Below, piece by piece: positions 27,278 through 35,770 of a stretch of 64,000 nucleotides of DNA. A program made the position numbers and the translations under genes. The DNA lies in the NCBI GenBank assembly GCA_963710645.1, contig CAVQBD010000009.1:558001-622000 (forward strand), read 5' to 3'. Position 1 is the stretch's first letter. Each line of letters opens with the position of its first letter. The stretch is from FEB-10 sp963710645 (lineage in GTDB: Bacteria > Acidobacteriota > Thermoanaerobaculia > Thermoanaerobaculales > Sulfomarinibacteraceae). Under the pieces are notes generated by a model. That model was not told where the DNA came from. It made no database searches and saw only the letters and a program-made list of their open reading frames with translations.

Positions 27278-27834
27278 ACAATCTCCGGACCTACCATGAT
27301 ATCAGCAAGTTTGGTGTGGAGGGTGTGGAGGGTGTGGAGGGTGTGGAACGCCAAGACGTTGAATGTTGAATGTTAAACGTTGAACGCTAAGAATTCGGGT
27401 TTCTCAGCGTCTGACGGGGACTCCCAACGTTTGACGTGTAGCGTTCTACATTGAACTTCGCCGAACCACAATATCCGCCGTCCACCCGTCCGCAGGCTGT
27501 AGGTCGTGGGTTGCGTGTTGTAGCTCCCACCCGCGCCGGTTGACCGCCGCCCGCCTATCCGCGGGCGAGCGGCAACCTACCTGCGACTGACTCTCTACGG
27601 TGCCTGGTCCGAGGTTCTTGGGAAGTGGCGCCCCTGATGGCAACCGCCAGCGCTCCGGGCGGGCGAGGGGTGTTCCTTGGTCCCTGGTCCTTGGTCCTTG
27701 GTCCTTGTTTCCGGGCAGATGGCTGGGACATCGAACTTTCGACTTTCGAAATTGCTTGTGGGCCGCGCGACTCGAGCCAAAAAAAGAGGTGCGGCCAGGC
27801 CGCACCCCCGGAGGTCATTGACGATGTCGGACTC
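27278..27834. repeat. Intergenic region with nonamer and heptamer arrays
   Basis: A perfect 9-nt GGTGTGGAG array (27313-27348), a GTTGAAT array (27358-27390), GTTGACCGCCGCCCGCC (27537), a GGTCCTT array (27672-27711), a CTTTCGA array (27736-27750), and then the terminator of the sigma-factor operon (27779-27806). No gene is seen. Confidence 0.8.
27779..27806 (-). terminator. Rho-independent terminator of the sigma/DUF4097 operon
   Basis: On the minus strand GGTGCGGCC and GGCCGCACC (27806-27788) form a 9-bp stem with almost no loop, followed by TCTTTTTTT (to 27779). It lies 29-56 nt after the DUF4097 stop. Confidence 0.88.
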
Positions 27835-28710
27835 TCAGCGCGTGGAAATGTTGACGGTCCCGGAAAAGGTGGAGATGGAGACCTGAGCCCCACCCGACCC
27901 GGCCGTGAAACTCAACTCCTTCTGCGGAGTGTACTGACTGGTGTTGCGAGGCTCCGGGCCGATGGCGTTGTTGATCGTGCCGGAGAAGGTCTCCACTTCG
28001 AATTCGGCCGACACCGCCGGCGAGACCTCGAGCCGGATCGTACCGCTCACAGTCTCGAAATCGTATTCGCCACGGGGGGCGAGGTCCGCAGCGTAGGTCA
28101 CCGTGCCCGATACCGTTTCGAAACTGGCCGCATCGAAGAGACCGCCTGAAACCGCGATATTGGAGCTCACGCTCTCCACATCGAGCTCTCCGACCCCATT
28201 CTCCACCGTAATCAACCCGCTCACCGAGCCAAGATCCGTGGAGCCGGCGGCGTTGGTCACAGTGATCGCACCGCTGACCGAATTGGCCGACAACTCGGCC
28301 GGCTTTCCGGACACCCGAATCCAGCCGCTGACCGTCTCGACGTCGATCTGACCGGAAACACCGTCCACCTCTATGGTCGCGCTGACCGTCTCGACGTCGA
28401 TGCTCGCCGTTGTGGGCACCTTGATGACCAACTGTGTGTCGAGGCCGTCCGCGTGCCGGGGTACTTCGACCTCGATTTCAAGGTCATTTCCGTCACCCCA
28501 GATCTCCAGCGACTCCACATTCTTGCCCAGGACACCGGTGATCTCTACCTGGTCATTCCCCCAGCCCACCACCTGGACCGAACCGGCAAGGTTCGAGATA
28601 TCGACACTTCCGCCCGCGGCGAGAGGTCGCACTTCGTTCACCGCGCGCTGGGCCCACGCCGGCGCGACCAGCAAAAGCGCCACCACTGTGAGAATCGTGC
28701 ATCGTTTCAT
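27835..28710 (-). CDS. DUF4097-type beta-strand repeat protein, secreted
   Basis: A protein of 291 residues with a signal peptide (MKRCTILTVVALLLVAPAWAQ). It continues as short beta-strand repeats around the pattern D-V-E-T-V-S-G: IDVETVSGWIRVSG, FETVSGTVTYA, FETVSGTIRLE, VETFSGTINN. This is the DUF4097 family, a right-handed or stacked beta fold often encoded beside envelope-stress sigma factors. ATG 28710 has GGAGG at 6 nt; the GTG two codons earlier overlaps the ribosome site. It is the third gene after an ECF sigma factor and its anti-sigma factor, ended by a strong terminator, so it is probably a member of that regulon. Molecular function unknown. Confidence 0.85.
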   Translation of the reverse strand: MKRCTILTVVALLLVAPAWAQRAVNEVRPLAAGGSVDISNLAGSVQVVGWGNDQVEITGVLGKNVESLEIWGDGNDLEIEVEVPRHADGLDTQLVIKVPTTASIDVETVSATIEVDGVSGQIDVETVSGWIRVSGKPAELSANSVSGAITVTNAAGSTDLGSVSGLITVENGVGELDVESVSSNIAVSGGLFDAASFETVSGTVTYAADLAPRGEYDFETVSGTIRLEVSPAVSAEFEVETFSGTINNAIGPEPRNTSQYTPQKELSFTAGSGGAQVSISTFSGTVNISTR

Positions 28711-28720
28711 TTTCACCCTC

Positions 28721-29389
28721 CTAAATCTCTGCAGGAAGCCTGTTGGCCCGCCGCAAGAGTTGGATCTGTTGTTGGTAGGCTGAGGTCAACTGACCCCTTA
28801 GCATCAGGTTGTTCGGATCGGTCCCGAGCGCCGAAGAAATCCGATCAATGGCCGCATCGATGACCTCGAGGTTGTCGTTTACAACGGTCAGCGTCTCGTC
28901 CGACATCGACCCGCGACGTTGCTCGAGCGCGGCCATCAACTCGGCACGGGCTTCCACGAACTCCGCCGCAACCGGGTCGAACGAGTCGGTCGGGTAGCTC
29001 GCCTGGACGGCCACCGGGGTCGCCTGGTGATGGACCACCACCGTCCGAGCCTGGCTACGACCCAGGGTGTAGGCAATCAAAACCGCGGTAACGGAAACAA
29101 TCAAAACCGCGGCAACAGCCATCCAGGACTTCGACCTGCGTCCGAACCGGCCCCTCACCACGGTCTCCGGATGATCGAGGCGGGCCGCGATTCCCGGCCA
29201 CAAATCGGTGGCGGGTTCAACCGACCGGGGAAGACCTGACGCCATTTCGAGGACCAGTCGCAGTTCCTCCAGTCGCCGGCTGCAGTCCGGGCACGTGGCC
29301 AGGTGTTGTTCCACGCCGGCAGCTTCCGGACGGGTCAGCGTGCCGTCGATATAGTCGTCAAGGCGTTGGTTGGCGGTGCTGCAATTCAT
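28721..29389 (-). CDS. Anti-sigma factor with zinc-finger domain
   Basis: A protein of 222 residues. An N-terminal anti-sigma zinc-finger (zf-HC2) has a leading Cys (MNCSTANQRLDDYIDG) and HLATCPDC (about 29-36). A single membrane helix lies at about 90-107 (WMAVAAVLIVSVTAVLIAYTL), followed by a periplasmic alpha-helical domain. This topology holds an ECF sigma factor at the membrane until a signal arrives. It overlaps the sigma gene by ATGA and precedes the DUF4097 gene by 10 nt. Confidence 0.92.
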   Translation of the reverse strand: MNCSTANQRLDDYIDGTLTRPEAAGVEQHLATCPDCSRRLEELRLVLEMASGLPRSVEPATDLWPGIAARLDHPETVVRGRFGRRSKSWMAVAAVLIVSVTAVLIAYTLGRSQARTVVVHHQATPVAVQASYPTDSFDPVAAEFVEARAELMAALEQRRGSMSDETLTVVNDNLEVIDAAIDRISSALGTDPNNLMLRGQLTSAYQQQIQLLRRANRLPAEI

Positions 29390-29916
29390 GATGCAAGTAC
29401 CTTTCGCAGAAGTCTGCGTGCTCGGCTCAGTTGGGCCTTGGAGGTGCCGACCGCCATGTCAGCCATGGCTGCGACTTCTTCGTGGGTGTAACCCTCCACG
29501 TCGTGCAGCACGAAGACCGTCCGCGCGCGCGTTGGCAATCCCGAGATGGCCCGCTCCAGGTCGATGGCGACCTGCGGATCGAGGTGATCAACCACCGGGA
29601 AACCCAGGTTCTCATCCTCCACTCCATCAAACTCGGGTCGGCGGCTGGACGACCGCAAATGACCCAACACCACGTTGACAGCCACCCTATGGAGCCAGGT
29701 GGTGAAGAGGCTGTCGCCGCGGAAGGTGTTGAGCTTCTTCCATGCCCGGATATAGCTCTCCTGGGTCAGCTCTTCAGCCAGGTGGGCATCCCCGCACATT
29801 CGGAGGCAGAGTCCGTGGATCCTCCCGACCGTGTGGCGATAAAGCGTTTCGAAGGCTTCGACGTCGCCTCCGCGTGCCTTCTCGATCGCATCCGCAAAAC
29901 CGGTGTCACCGCTCAT
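29386..29916 (-). CDS. ECF-type RNA polymerase sigma factor
   Basis: A sigma-70 family protein of about 176 residues with region 2 (FETLYRHTVGRIHGLCLRMCGDAHLAEELTQESYIRAWKKL) and region 4 (LPTRARTVFVLHDVEGYTHEEVAAMADMAVGTSKAQLSRARRLL). It has no regions 1 or 3, as in ECF factors. ATG 29916 (MSGDTGFADAIEKARGGD) gives a typical N terminus. A GTG at 29961 would add 15 residues, and neither start has a convincing Shine-Dalgarno. It pairs with the downstream anti-sigma factor (4-nt overlap) and probably autoregulates the operon. Confidence 0.93.
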   Translation of the reverse strand: MSGDTGFADAIEKARGGDVEAFETLYRHTVGRIHGLCLRMCGDAHLAEELTQESYIRAWKKLNTFRGDSLFTTWLHRVAVNVVLGHLRSSSRRPEFDGVEDENLGFPVVDHLDPQVAIDLERAISGLPTRARTVFVLHDVEGYTHEEVAAMADMAVGTSKAQLSRARRLLRKVLAS

Positions 29917-30041
29917 GGTGGACCGGTGCGAGATGGAGACGGTTGCTGCCAGTGCTTCCACACCTCATGAGATGCCGCTGGTCTGCCAGGGGTTTAATTT
30001 CATCCTGTTTGTCATCACCGGATACCAGTCTATTCGGGAAT

Positions 30042-30064
30042 CCAACCCGGCAAACACGGGTTGG
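30042..30064. promoter_or_regulatory. Inverted repeat upstream of apaG
   Basis: CCAACCCG (30042-30049) and CGGGTTGG (30057-30064) are perfectly complementary around a 7-nt loop, 22 nt before the apaG ATG. No T-tract follows, so it is an operator or mRNA hairpin candidate rather than a terminator. Confidence 0.35.
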
Positions 30065-30086
30065 TGGTGGAGAGAGGCAGAAGATC

Positions 30087-30476
30087 ATGTGCAACTCGCA
30101 GGCGACAACACGGGGTGTGAGCGTTGAGGTGGAATCCAGCTACGTACCTGAGCGATCTCGTCCTCTCCAGAATCGGTGGTTTTTTGCCTACCGGATTCGA
30201 ATTTTCAACGCTGGCGAAGAGGTCGTCCAATTGATCAGCCGGCATTGGATCATTACCGACGCCAACGGCAATGTGGAAGAAGTGGCCGGGCCTGGTGTGG
30301 TCGGCGAACAGCCGGTCCTCCGTCCGGGCGAGTCCTATGAGTACACCTCCTTCTGCCCCTTGAACACCCCATTCGGCACCATGAGAGGCAGCTACCAGTT
30401 GACCACCCCAGACGGGGAGTCCTTCGATGCCGCCATCGCCCCCTTCGAGCTGTCCGAACCGCTGCCGGAAAACTGA
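30087..30476 (+). CDS. apaG: ApaG domain protein
   Basis: A protein of 129 residues matching the ApaG fold: VEVESSYVPERSRPLQNRWFFAYRIRIFN, QLISRHWIITDANGNVEEV, GPGVVGEQPVLRPGESYEYTSFCPLNTPFGTMRGSYQL. These cover the family's conserved blocks. ApaG is a small immunoglobulin-like protein linked to Co/Mg resistance and dinucleoside polyphosphate metabolism in enterobacteria. Its biochemical role is not settled, and no ksgA or apaH gene is adjacent here. ATG 30087 follows GAGAGAGG. Confidence 0.92.
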   Translation: MCNSQATTRGVSVEVESSYVPERSRPLQNRWFFAYRIRIFNAGEEVVQLISRHWIITDANGNVEEVAGPGVVGEQPVLRPGESYEYTSFCPLNTPFGTMRGSYQLTTPDGESFDAAIAPFELSEPLPEN

Positions 30477-30678
30477 CCCCCCGCACTCGGCCAGTCAGGA
30501 AGGTGTGGAACCACCCCACCAACCACCCGGTGTGGATGGTGTGGATGGGTCTTGTGGCCTTCTCCTTACGGCTCACTACCTACTGCCCACTACCCAGTGC
30601 TTATTGCTGACCTCTTGCGGCTTGCGGCCCCCCGCCCCATATTGTCAAAAAGGGACAGAACCCAAGAGGAGGCCCCGC
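30477..30678. repeat. Short intergenic region with arrays
   Basis: GGTGTGGAA/GGTGTGGAT nonamer pieces (30500-30545), then a CTCACTA/CCTACTG heptamer array (30580-30618), and a -10-like TATTGT (30640-30645) before the next gene. The array is of the same CTRCTGC class that precedes starts at 13353 and 47537. Confidence 0.75.
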
Positions 30679-31401
30679 ATGGACAGGGCACACGGTGTGC
30701 GCCACATCGGCGACGTGTCGGTGAGGCCGGCAGACGCCCAGGTGCGATTCTGGAATCTCCTGGCTCGGGCCACCCAACCCACCGCACTGGCACACCCGAA
30801 GATCGGTCCGTTCCTCACGGTTTCCCGACAAGCCGGCTCCGGCGGGGCGGAAGTGGCGCGCAGAGTTGGACTGCAGCTCGGTTGGGCGGTCTACGATCGC
30901 GAGTTGGTGGAATCCCTCGCGCGCCGGTTGGAACTCGAGCCCTCCATGCTGGATCTGATGGATGAAACCCGATCCACCTGGTTCAAAGACACCCTGTTGA
31001 ATCTCCTGAACTCGCGCCTGATATTCCAGGACTCCTACGTCTCCATGGTTGGCGAGGTGATGCTGTTGGCCGCCATCGAGGGGCGTTCAGTCTTCGTCGG
31101 GCGAGCGGGCCACCTGCTGCTCCCATCCGAGCCCGGTCTCAGAGTCAGGGTGATCGCTCCCCGTGACATGCGGCTGGCACGGTTCTGCACCATGGAATCC
31201 ATCGACCCCGACGAGGGCGCCGCCCGGCTCGAGCGCCTCGACCGCAGCCGGGCCGACTTCATCCACCGCCACTTCCATCACCAACCGGACGACCCCTCCC
31301 TCTACGACATGGTGGTTGATGCCGGTTCCTTTGGAATCGACGGCGCGGTGAAGCTTGTCATCAGAGCTCTCGAAATTCGGGGCCTCACCGAGAGCTCCTG
31401 A
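30679..31401 (+). CDS. Cytidylate kinase-like family protein
   Basis: A protein of 240 residues resembling the cytidylate-kinase-like (AAA_26) family: FLTVSRQAGSGGAEVARRVGLQLGWAVYDRELVESLA (about 45-80), then FVGRAGHLLL and RVRVIAPRDMRLAR, and a C-terminal region with RADFIHRHFHHQPDDPSLYDMVVD. The loop RQAGSGGAEVAR stands where a P-loop would be, but the usual GKS/T is absent, as in other members. They are predicted nucleotide kinases of unknown substrate. ATG 30679 has AGAGGAGG upstream. Confidence 0.82.
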   Translation: MDRAHGVRHIGDVSVRPADAQVRFWNLLARATQPTALAHPKIGPFLTVSRQAGSGGAEVARRVGLQLGWAVYDRELVESLARRLELEPSMLDLMDETRSTWFKDTLLNLLNSRLIFQDSYVSMVGEVMLLAAIEGRSVFVGRAGHLLLPSEPGLRVRVIAPRDMRLARFCTMESIDPDEGAARLERLDRSRADFIHRHFHHQPDDPSLYDMVVDAGSFGIDGAVKLVIRALEIRGLTESS

Positions 31402-31532
31402 CCCCTCCGTCCGGATCGAAAATGGAGCTCTTCGCGCCTCGACAGGCCGTTGAATCGAGTCGAAAACGGACTGGGTCATGGCCCTTTCCAGCCACGGTGC
31501 TCGACCCCATTTCTGGGCTGCGAGAACGGCGT

Positions 31533-31538
31533 TACAAT
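31533..31538 (+). promoter_or_regulatory. -10-like hexamer TACAAT upstream of elbB
   Basis: TACAAT (preceded by GT) lies 44 nt before the elbB ATG, leaving a leader with AGGAGG. No clear -35 is visible. Confidence 0.35.
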
Positions 31539-31582
31539 GACCATCGCAGCGGATCCAAAGCCCGCGCGACAGGAGGTGATCC

Positions 31583-32242
31583 ATGGCAAAGAAGGTGGGA
31601 GTTCTTCTCTCCGGCAGCGGCGTCTACGACGGCGCCGAGATTCACGAGTCCGTCATCACCATGCTGGCGCTTGACCGGAGGGGAGCCGAGATGCTCATCT
31701 GCGCTCCGAATGCGCCGCAGATGCACGTCGTCAACCACCTCACGGGTGAGGTGGAAGAAGGGGCTGAACGAAACACCCTCGTGGAATCGGCACGCATCGC
31801 ACGAGGCGACATCAAAGACGTGGCCACCGTCTCAGCCGACGACATGGATGCGCTCATCCTCCCCGGCGGATTCGGCGCCGCAAAAAACCTGTGCGACTTC
31901 GCCGTTGCCGGCCCCGACTGCGTCGTCGATCCGGACGTTGCTGCGCTGGTACGCGCGGTTCACGAACAGGGCAAACCGATCGCGGCGGTGTGCATCGCGC
32001 CCGCGCTGATCGCCAAGGTCCTGGGCGGGATCTCTCCCGAGATCACGATCGGCACCGATGCCGCCACAGCCAGGGCCATCGAGGCCATGGGAGCCACCCA
32101 CGTCCAGTGCCCGGTCACCGAGTTCGTGGTGGATCAAGAACGCAAGATCGTGTCCTCCCCGGCCTACATGCTGGGCCAGAGCATTTCCGAGGTGGCCGAG
32201 GGCATCGAGAAGACCGTCGACGCTCTTCTCGAAATGGCCTAG
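31583..32242 (+). CDS. elbB: DJ-1/PfpI family protein ElbB
   Basis: A protein of 219 residues matching ElbB (also called a glyoxalase of isoprenoid biosynthesis): KVGVLLSGSGVYDGAEIHESV, ICAPNAPQMHVVNHLTGE, ESARIARGDIKDV, DALILPGGFGAAKNLCDFA, AAVCIAPALIAKVLG with the nucleophile cysteine in AVCIAP, and a C-terminal SSPAYMLGQSISEVAEGIEK. Length agrees with the family (about 217). ATG 31583 follows AGGAGGTGATCC. The physiological substrate is uncertain; glyoxalase activity has been reported for the family. Confidence 0.93.
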   Translation: MAKKVGVLLSGSGVYDGAEIHESVITMLALDRRGAEMLICAPNAPQMHVVNHLTGEVEEGAERNTLVESARIARGDIKDVATVSADDMDALILPGGFGAAKNLCDFAVAGPDCVVDPDVAALVRAVHEQGKPIAAVCIAPALIAKVLGGISPEITIGTDAATARAIEAMGATHVQCPVTEFVVDQERKIVSSPAYMLGQSISEVAEGIEKTVDALLEMA

Positions 32243-32294
32243 CTGCCGGGGGCTCAGCCCTAGTCCCCAGCCCCTCGGGACGGGCGGGCGGGGG

Positions 32295-33116
32295 CTACCA
32301 GTAACGCTCGACGAAGATCTGGCCGGGCTCATTCCGTGTGTGCTCCTGGAATCCGTCGGCAATGAGCAGCTCGCACATATCGTCGATCATGGCCGGGTTG
32401 CCGCACAGAAAAACGCTGGTGTCGTCAGGCGTCGGCCGCTGACCCAGGCTGTCCCGCACCGCGCCGGTCTTCCACAGCTCCATCACGTACCCCGTTCGAC
32501 CGGCCCACGGCACAACCTCTTCGTCCGGCCGACTGATGGTCGGCAAATAGCGAAAGTCCCCGCACAGTCTCTCCATGGTGGCGAGTTCGGCGTGATAGCC
32601 CAGGTCCCACGAGTGGCGGGCCCCCAGCAGGGCCGCAACCCGTCGCCCCTCTGTGGTGGGCAACATGGTGCGCAGCATGCTCATGTAGGGCGCAAGGCCA
32701 GTCCCGGTGGCCACCAACACGAGGTGGTGCTCCGGCCTCGCCAGATCGAGCGTGAAGGTGCCGGTGATCTTCGGCCCCATCCACAACCGGTCCCCCGGCT
32801 GCAGGGCGAACAGACGAGGGGTCAAAGAACCGGACTGGACCAGGTTGATGTAGAACTCCAGGTGCTCGCGGGAGACCGAGGAGGACGCGATGGAGTAGGC
32901 CCTCCGAATCAACCGGCCGGCCCGCGGCGTCTGTTCATCGGATCCTGACCCGTCACACCTCGGTGCCTCTGGGGGCAGGCCGAGCACAGCGAACTGTCCC
33001 GGGGAGAAATCAGGCATATCACAGCCGTCAGGGACCACCCGGAGCACGATCAAACCGGGAGCCACTTCGATCTTCTGGCTCACGATGGCGTTGAGGGGGT
33101 TCTTCTTATCGGACAC
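32295..33116 (-). CDS. Ferredoxin-NADP reductase
   Basis: An FNR-superfamily flavoprotein of 273 residues. The FAD-binding beta barrel has RRAYSIASSS (about 70), the NADP domain has LVATGTGLAPYMSML (about 135) and FLCGNPAMIDDM (about 235), and the protein ends in VERYW. The terminal aromatic residue stacks on FAD in the Fpr group. It would exchange electrons between NADPH and ferredoxin or flavodoxin. The start is GTG 33116, with TAAACT 6 nt upstream and no true Shine-Dalgarno, another leaderless candidate. The divergent TSUP gene lies 86 nt away. Confidence 0.92.
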   Translation of the reverse strand: MSDKKNPLNAIVSQKIEVAPGLIVLRVVPDGCDMPDFSPGQFAVLGLPPEAPRCDGSGSDEQTPRAGRLIRRAYSIASSSVSREHLEFYINLVQSGSLTPRLFALQPGDRLWMGPKITGTFTLDLARPEHHLVLVATGTGLAPYMSMLRTMLPTTEGRRVAALLGARHSWDLGYHAELATMERLCGDFRYLPTISRPDEEVVPWAGRTGYVMELWKTGAVRDSLGQRPTPDDTSVFLCGNPAMIDDMCELLIADGFQEHTRNEPGQIFVERYW

Positions 33117-33122
33117 GGGAGG

Positions 33123-33128
33123 AGTTTA
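33123..33128 (-). promoter_or_regulatory. -10-like hexamer TAAACT upstream of the FNR gene
   Basis: TAAACT (minus strand) ends 6 nt before GTG 33116. Confidence 0.35.
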
Positions 33129-33187
33129 CCCGGTGCCCGGCGGAGTGTCCCCCCCCGGGCAGCGGGCCATCGGTCCATTCGCCCGGA

Positions 33188-33193
33188 TACACT
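33188..33193 (+). promoter_or_regulatory. -10-like hexamer TACACT upstream of the TSUP gene
   Basis: TACACT directly abuts GTG 33194 and lies 9 nt before the in-frame GTG 33203. If it is the -10, only 33203 can be within the transcript. It is divergent from the FNR promoter candidate 60 nt away. Confidence 0.4.
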
Positions 33194-33202
33194 GTGAGCG
33201 CC

Positions 33203-33961
33203 GTGGAAACCGTCTTTGACTCTCTGCCCCAATTCCTGGTCGCCTGCCTCGTTCTCGCGATCGCTGAGGCTGTTTACGTCCTTCTTGGTTTTGGTGCGGG
33301 TCTCATCGCGGTTGGCACCCTGGCACTGGTCATGCCCGAGATTCGCGACGTCGTCGTGATGCTCCTGCTCATCAACCTGCCCGCGGAGCTCTGGGTGGTA
33401 TGGGAGTCACGGCGGGAGATCGAATGGCGGCAGGTGCTGACCCTCTTCGTTGGCATCGCCGTGGGAATCCCCGTCGGGACCTGGGCCCTCGACGCGGGCG
33501 ACCCATCCATCCTGTTGCCCATGTTGGGAGTTCTCCTGGTGGCAGTTGGGACCGTCTTTTTGGCCGGACGCGAGCGACCACCACGCCAGCACCCCGCCTG
33601 GTCGGCCCCCCCGGTTGGCCTGGTGTCGGGCATCCTCACCGGGCTCTTCGGCACCGGTGGCCCGCCGCTGATCTTCTACTACCAGTTGAGCGGGGTCGAA
33701 AAGCGCGTCTTCCGTGGAAATCTGATGGCGATCTTCATGCTCATGACACTGGTGCGAGTGCCCTCCTACGCGGCTTTCGGCCTCATCACGTGGCCCAGAC
33801 TCTGGTCTTCGCTCGCCGTCTTCCCGGCGGTCCTGCTGGGAGCTCTCATCGGTTACCACGTCCACCTCAGCCTGGATGAACGCACCTTCAGGCGCCTGGT
33901 CAGCGTCGCCCTCGTCGCCATCGGGATCGTCCTACTCGCGCGCTCGTTGACGTCTCTTTGA
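33203..33961 (+). CDS. TSUP family permease (TauE/SafE-like)
   Basis: An inner-membrane protein of about 252 residues with about eight hydrophobic segments. It has two related halves typical of the sulfite/sulfonate exporter (TSUP) family: LGFGAGLIAVGTLALVMPE in the first and GLVSGILTGLFGTGGPPLIFYY in the second. The second has the family's G-xxx-G-xx-GxGGP pattern. GTG 33203 is preferred because a -10-like TACACT abuts the earlier GTG 33194. Substrates of this family are small organic or sulfur-containing anions; the substrate here is unknown. Confidence 0.88.
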   Translation: METVFDSLPQFLVACLVLAIAEAVYVLLGFGAGLIAVGTLALVMPEIRDVVVMLLLINLPAELWVVWESRREIEWRQVLTLFVGIAVGIPVGTWALDAGDPSILLPMLGVLLVAVGTVFLAGRERPPRQHPAWSAPPVGLVSGILTGLFGTGGPPLIFYYQLSGVEKRVFRGNLMAIFMLMTLVRVPSYAAFGLITWPRLWSSLAVFPAVLLGALIGYHVHLSLDERTFRRLVSVALVAIGIVLLARSLTSL

Positions 33962-34066
33962 GTCGATAATCCAAAACAGAGATATGAAACTTCAACCGCA
34001 GAACCCTCATCGTCTCCGTTCGAAATCCCACATTTCTCATTTCTCATCCCACGATCGGCACGCCAA
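33962..34066. repeat. Short convergent gap with CATTTCT array
   Basis: Mostly unique sequence with a short CATTTCT heptamer array (34031-34047) between two 3' ends. There is no terminator-like hairpin with a T-tract. Confidence 0.6.
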
Positions 34067-35635
34067 TCAACCGGACTGCCTGGGATAGCCCGTGATCCGC
34101 CGAATCTGCTCATACAACGGGCGCAACCGCCCGTACATCTTGCGATACACCTCGTGGTAGAGCTGATCGTAGATTTTGCGGTTCTCCGGATCCGGTTCAA
34201 ACCGGCGGCCGATACGGGTCATTTCGGAGACCGCGGTGGGAAAGTCAGGATGGAGGCCAAGACCCACCGCCGCATCAATTGCGGCGCCCAGCCCGGAGGC
34301 CTCGTAGACGTGCGGTCGGGCGGTGGGCAGCCCGAAGATGTCGGCCGTGATCTGCATCGCCACATCGCTTTGGGAGCCGCCTCCGGCAACCCGGATTTCG
34401 GTCATATCCACGCCGCTCCGGCGCTCACAGCGTTCGCCGCCCTCACGCAGTCCGTAGGCCAACCCTTCGAGGATCGCGCGATAGATGTGGGCCCGCGTGT
34501 GCACATCGCCGAAACCGATGATCGCGCCCTTGGCCTCTGGACCCGGCACCTTGATGCCGGGCGACCAGTATGGTTGCAGAGTCAAGCCCATGGAACCGGG
34601 CGGCACGTCGCGAATCAGCTCGTCAAACAACTCTTCGGGTGGAATGCCGCGTTCGTCCGCAATGAGCTGCTCGCGATGGCCGAACTCCTTCTTGAACCAC
34701 GACACCATCCAGTAACCACGGTAAATCTGCACCTCCAGGCTGTAGGCACCCGGCACCGCCGCAGGATACGGCGGGATCATGGGAATCCCCTCCACATAGC
34801 GTCGGTGGGTGGTGTTGATGGTGGCTGCGGTGCCGTAGGACAGACAACCGATGTTGGGCTCGAGACAGCCCGAGCCGATCACTTCACAAGCCTTGTCGGC
34901 GGCCGCGGCCACCAGCGGCAGACCGGCGGGGATCCCGGTGGCCTCGGAGGCCTCCGCGGAAATCTCCCCGAGAATCTCGCCTGGGGGAACGAGTTCAGGC
35001 AACATCTCGGGTGCGATCGGGACCCCCGTCCACTTCCAGTCTCGCGGACCCGCCCACCGGAGTTTTTTGTAGTCGAAGGGTACGTAGCCGACCTGGCAGC
35101 CCACCGAGTCCACAAATCGACCGACCAGGCGGTGGGTCAGAAAGCCAGACAAAAACAGGTACTTGTGGGTTTTCTCCCAGACGTCGGGTTGGTGAATCCT
35201 GATCCAGTTGGCGTCAGCCTCGGCCTGAAAGTAGGCCACCGTTCCACTCATTCGAGCCAGGCGAAAGGCGAGACCCCACGCGCCGCCCACCGGCGGCAGG
35301 CCCTCGGTCCGGCGCTGATCCAGCCAGAGGATCGCAGGCCGCAGCGGTAGGCCATCGCGGCCGACGTTGATCATGGTCGCCCTCTGGGTCGTCAAGGCGA
35401 CCCCGGCTAAGGAGGACGTGTCCACGTCCGAGGTGTCCCAGAGTCCCCGGCAGGCGCTGCACACCGACCGCCAGAAATAAAGCGGGTCCTGCTCAGCCCA
35501 CCCCGGTCTTGGCGAAACATAGGGTTCCACCTCCACTCGATGTCTCGCCACCATCCGCCCCTGCAGGTCGAACAGCAGCGCCCGGACGCTTTGGGTCCCG
35601 TGATCGATCGCCAAGATATGGTCACCGTCCGCCAA
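34067..35635 (-). CDS. FGGY-family carbohydrate kinase
   Basis: A sugar kinase of about 522 residues of the FGGY family. The N-terminal phosphate-binding motif is ILAIDHGTQSVRALLFD, the first domain has QRATMINVGRDGLPLRPAILWLDQR, and the C-terminal domain has LEGLAYGLREGGE and RVAGGGSQSDVAMQITADIFGLP. Xylulose, ribulose, gluconate or glycerol could be the substrate; length and motifs are nearest to xylulokinase-like members. The start is uncertain: TTG 35635 has GGAGG at 5 nt and is preferred, while GTG 35650 and TTG 35683 are in frame upstream. No sugar transporter or isomerase gene is adjacent. Confidence 0.88.
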   Translation of the reverse strand: MADGDHILAIDHGTQSVRALLFDLQGRMVARHRVEVEPYVSPRPGWAEQDPLYFWRSVCSACRGLWDTSDVDTSSLAGVALTTQRATMINVGRDGLPLRPAILWLDQRRTEGLPPVGGAWGLAFRLARMSGTVAYFQAEADANWIRIHQPDVWEKTHKYLFLSGFLTHRLVGRFVDSVGCQVGYVPFDYKKLRWAGPRDWKWTGVPIAPEMLPELVPPGEILGEISAEASEATGIPAGLPLVAAAADKACEVIGSGCLEPNIGCLSYGTAATINTTHRRYVEGIPMIPPYPAAVPGAYSLEVQIYRGYWMVSWFKKEFGHREQLIADERGIPPEELFDELIRDVPPGSMGLTLQPYWSPGIKVPGPEAKGAIIGFGDVHTRAHIYRAILEGLAYGLREGGERCERRSGVDMTEIRVAGGGSQSDVAMQITADIFGLPTARPHVYEASGLGAAIDAAVGLGLHPDFPTAVSEMTRIGRRFEPDPENRKIYDQLYHEVYRKMYGRLRPLYEQIRRITGYPRQSG

Positions 35636-35770
35636 ATGAGCCTCCGGCACTGGAATTGAAGCTGCGCTCCATTTGTAACCCAATCAGGGCCGCCACGCCA
35701 GCGCGCCCTTCCCTGTGGCTCAACGGCAATGCCGATGGGTTACGATCAAGGAGCCTGCAAGGAGCACATC

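Noticed and set aside
34154..35350. 398-codon plus-strand open frame opposite the FGGY kinase
   Set aside because: The minus-strand kinase motifs are intact and the plus-strand product has no recognisable domain.
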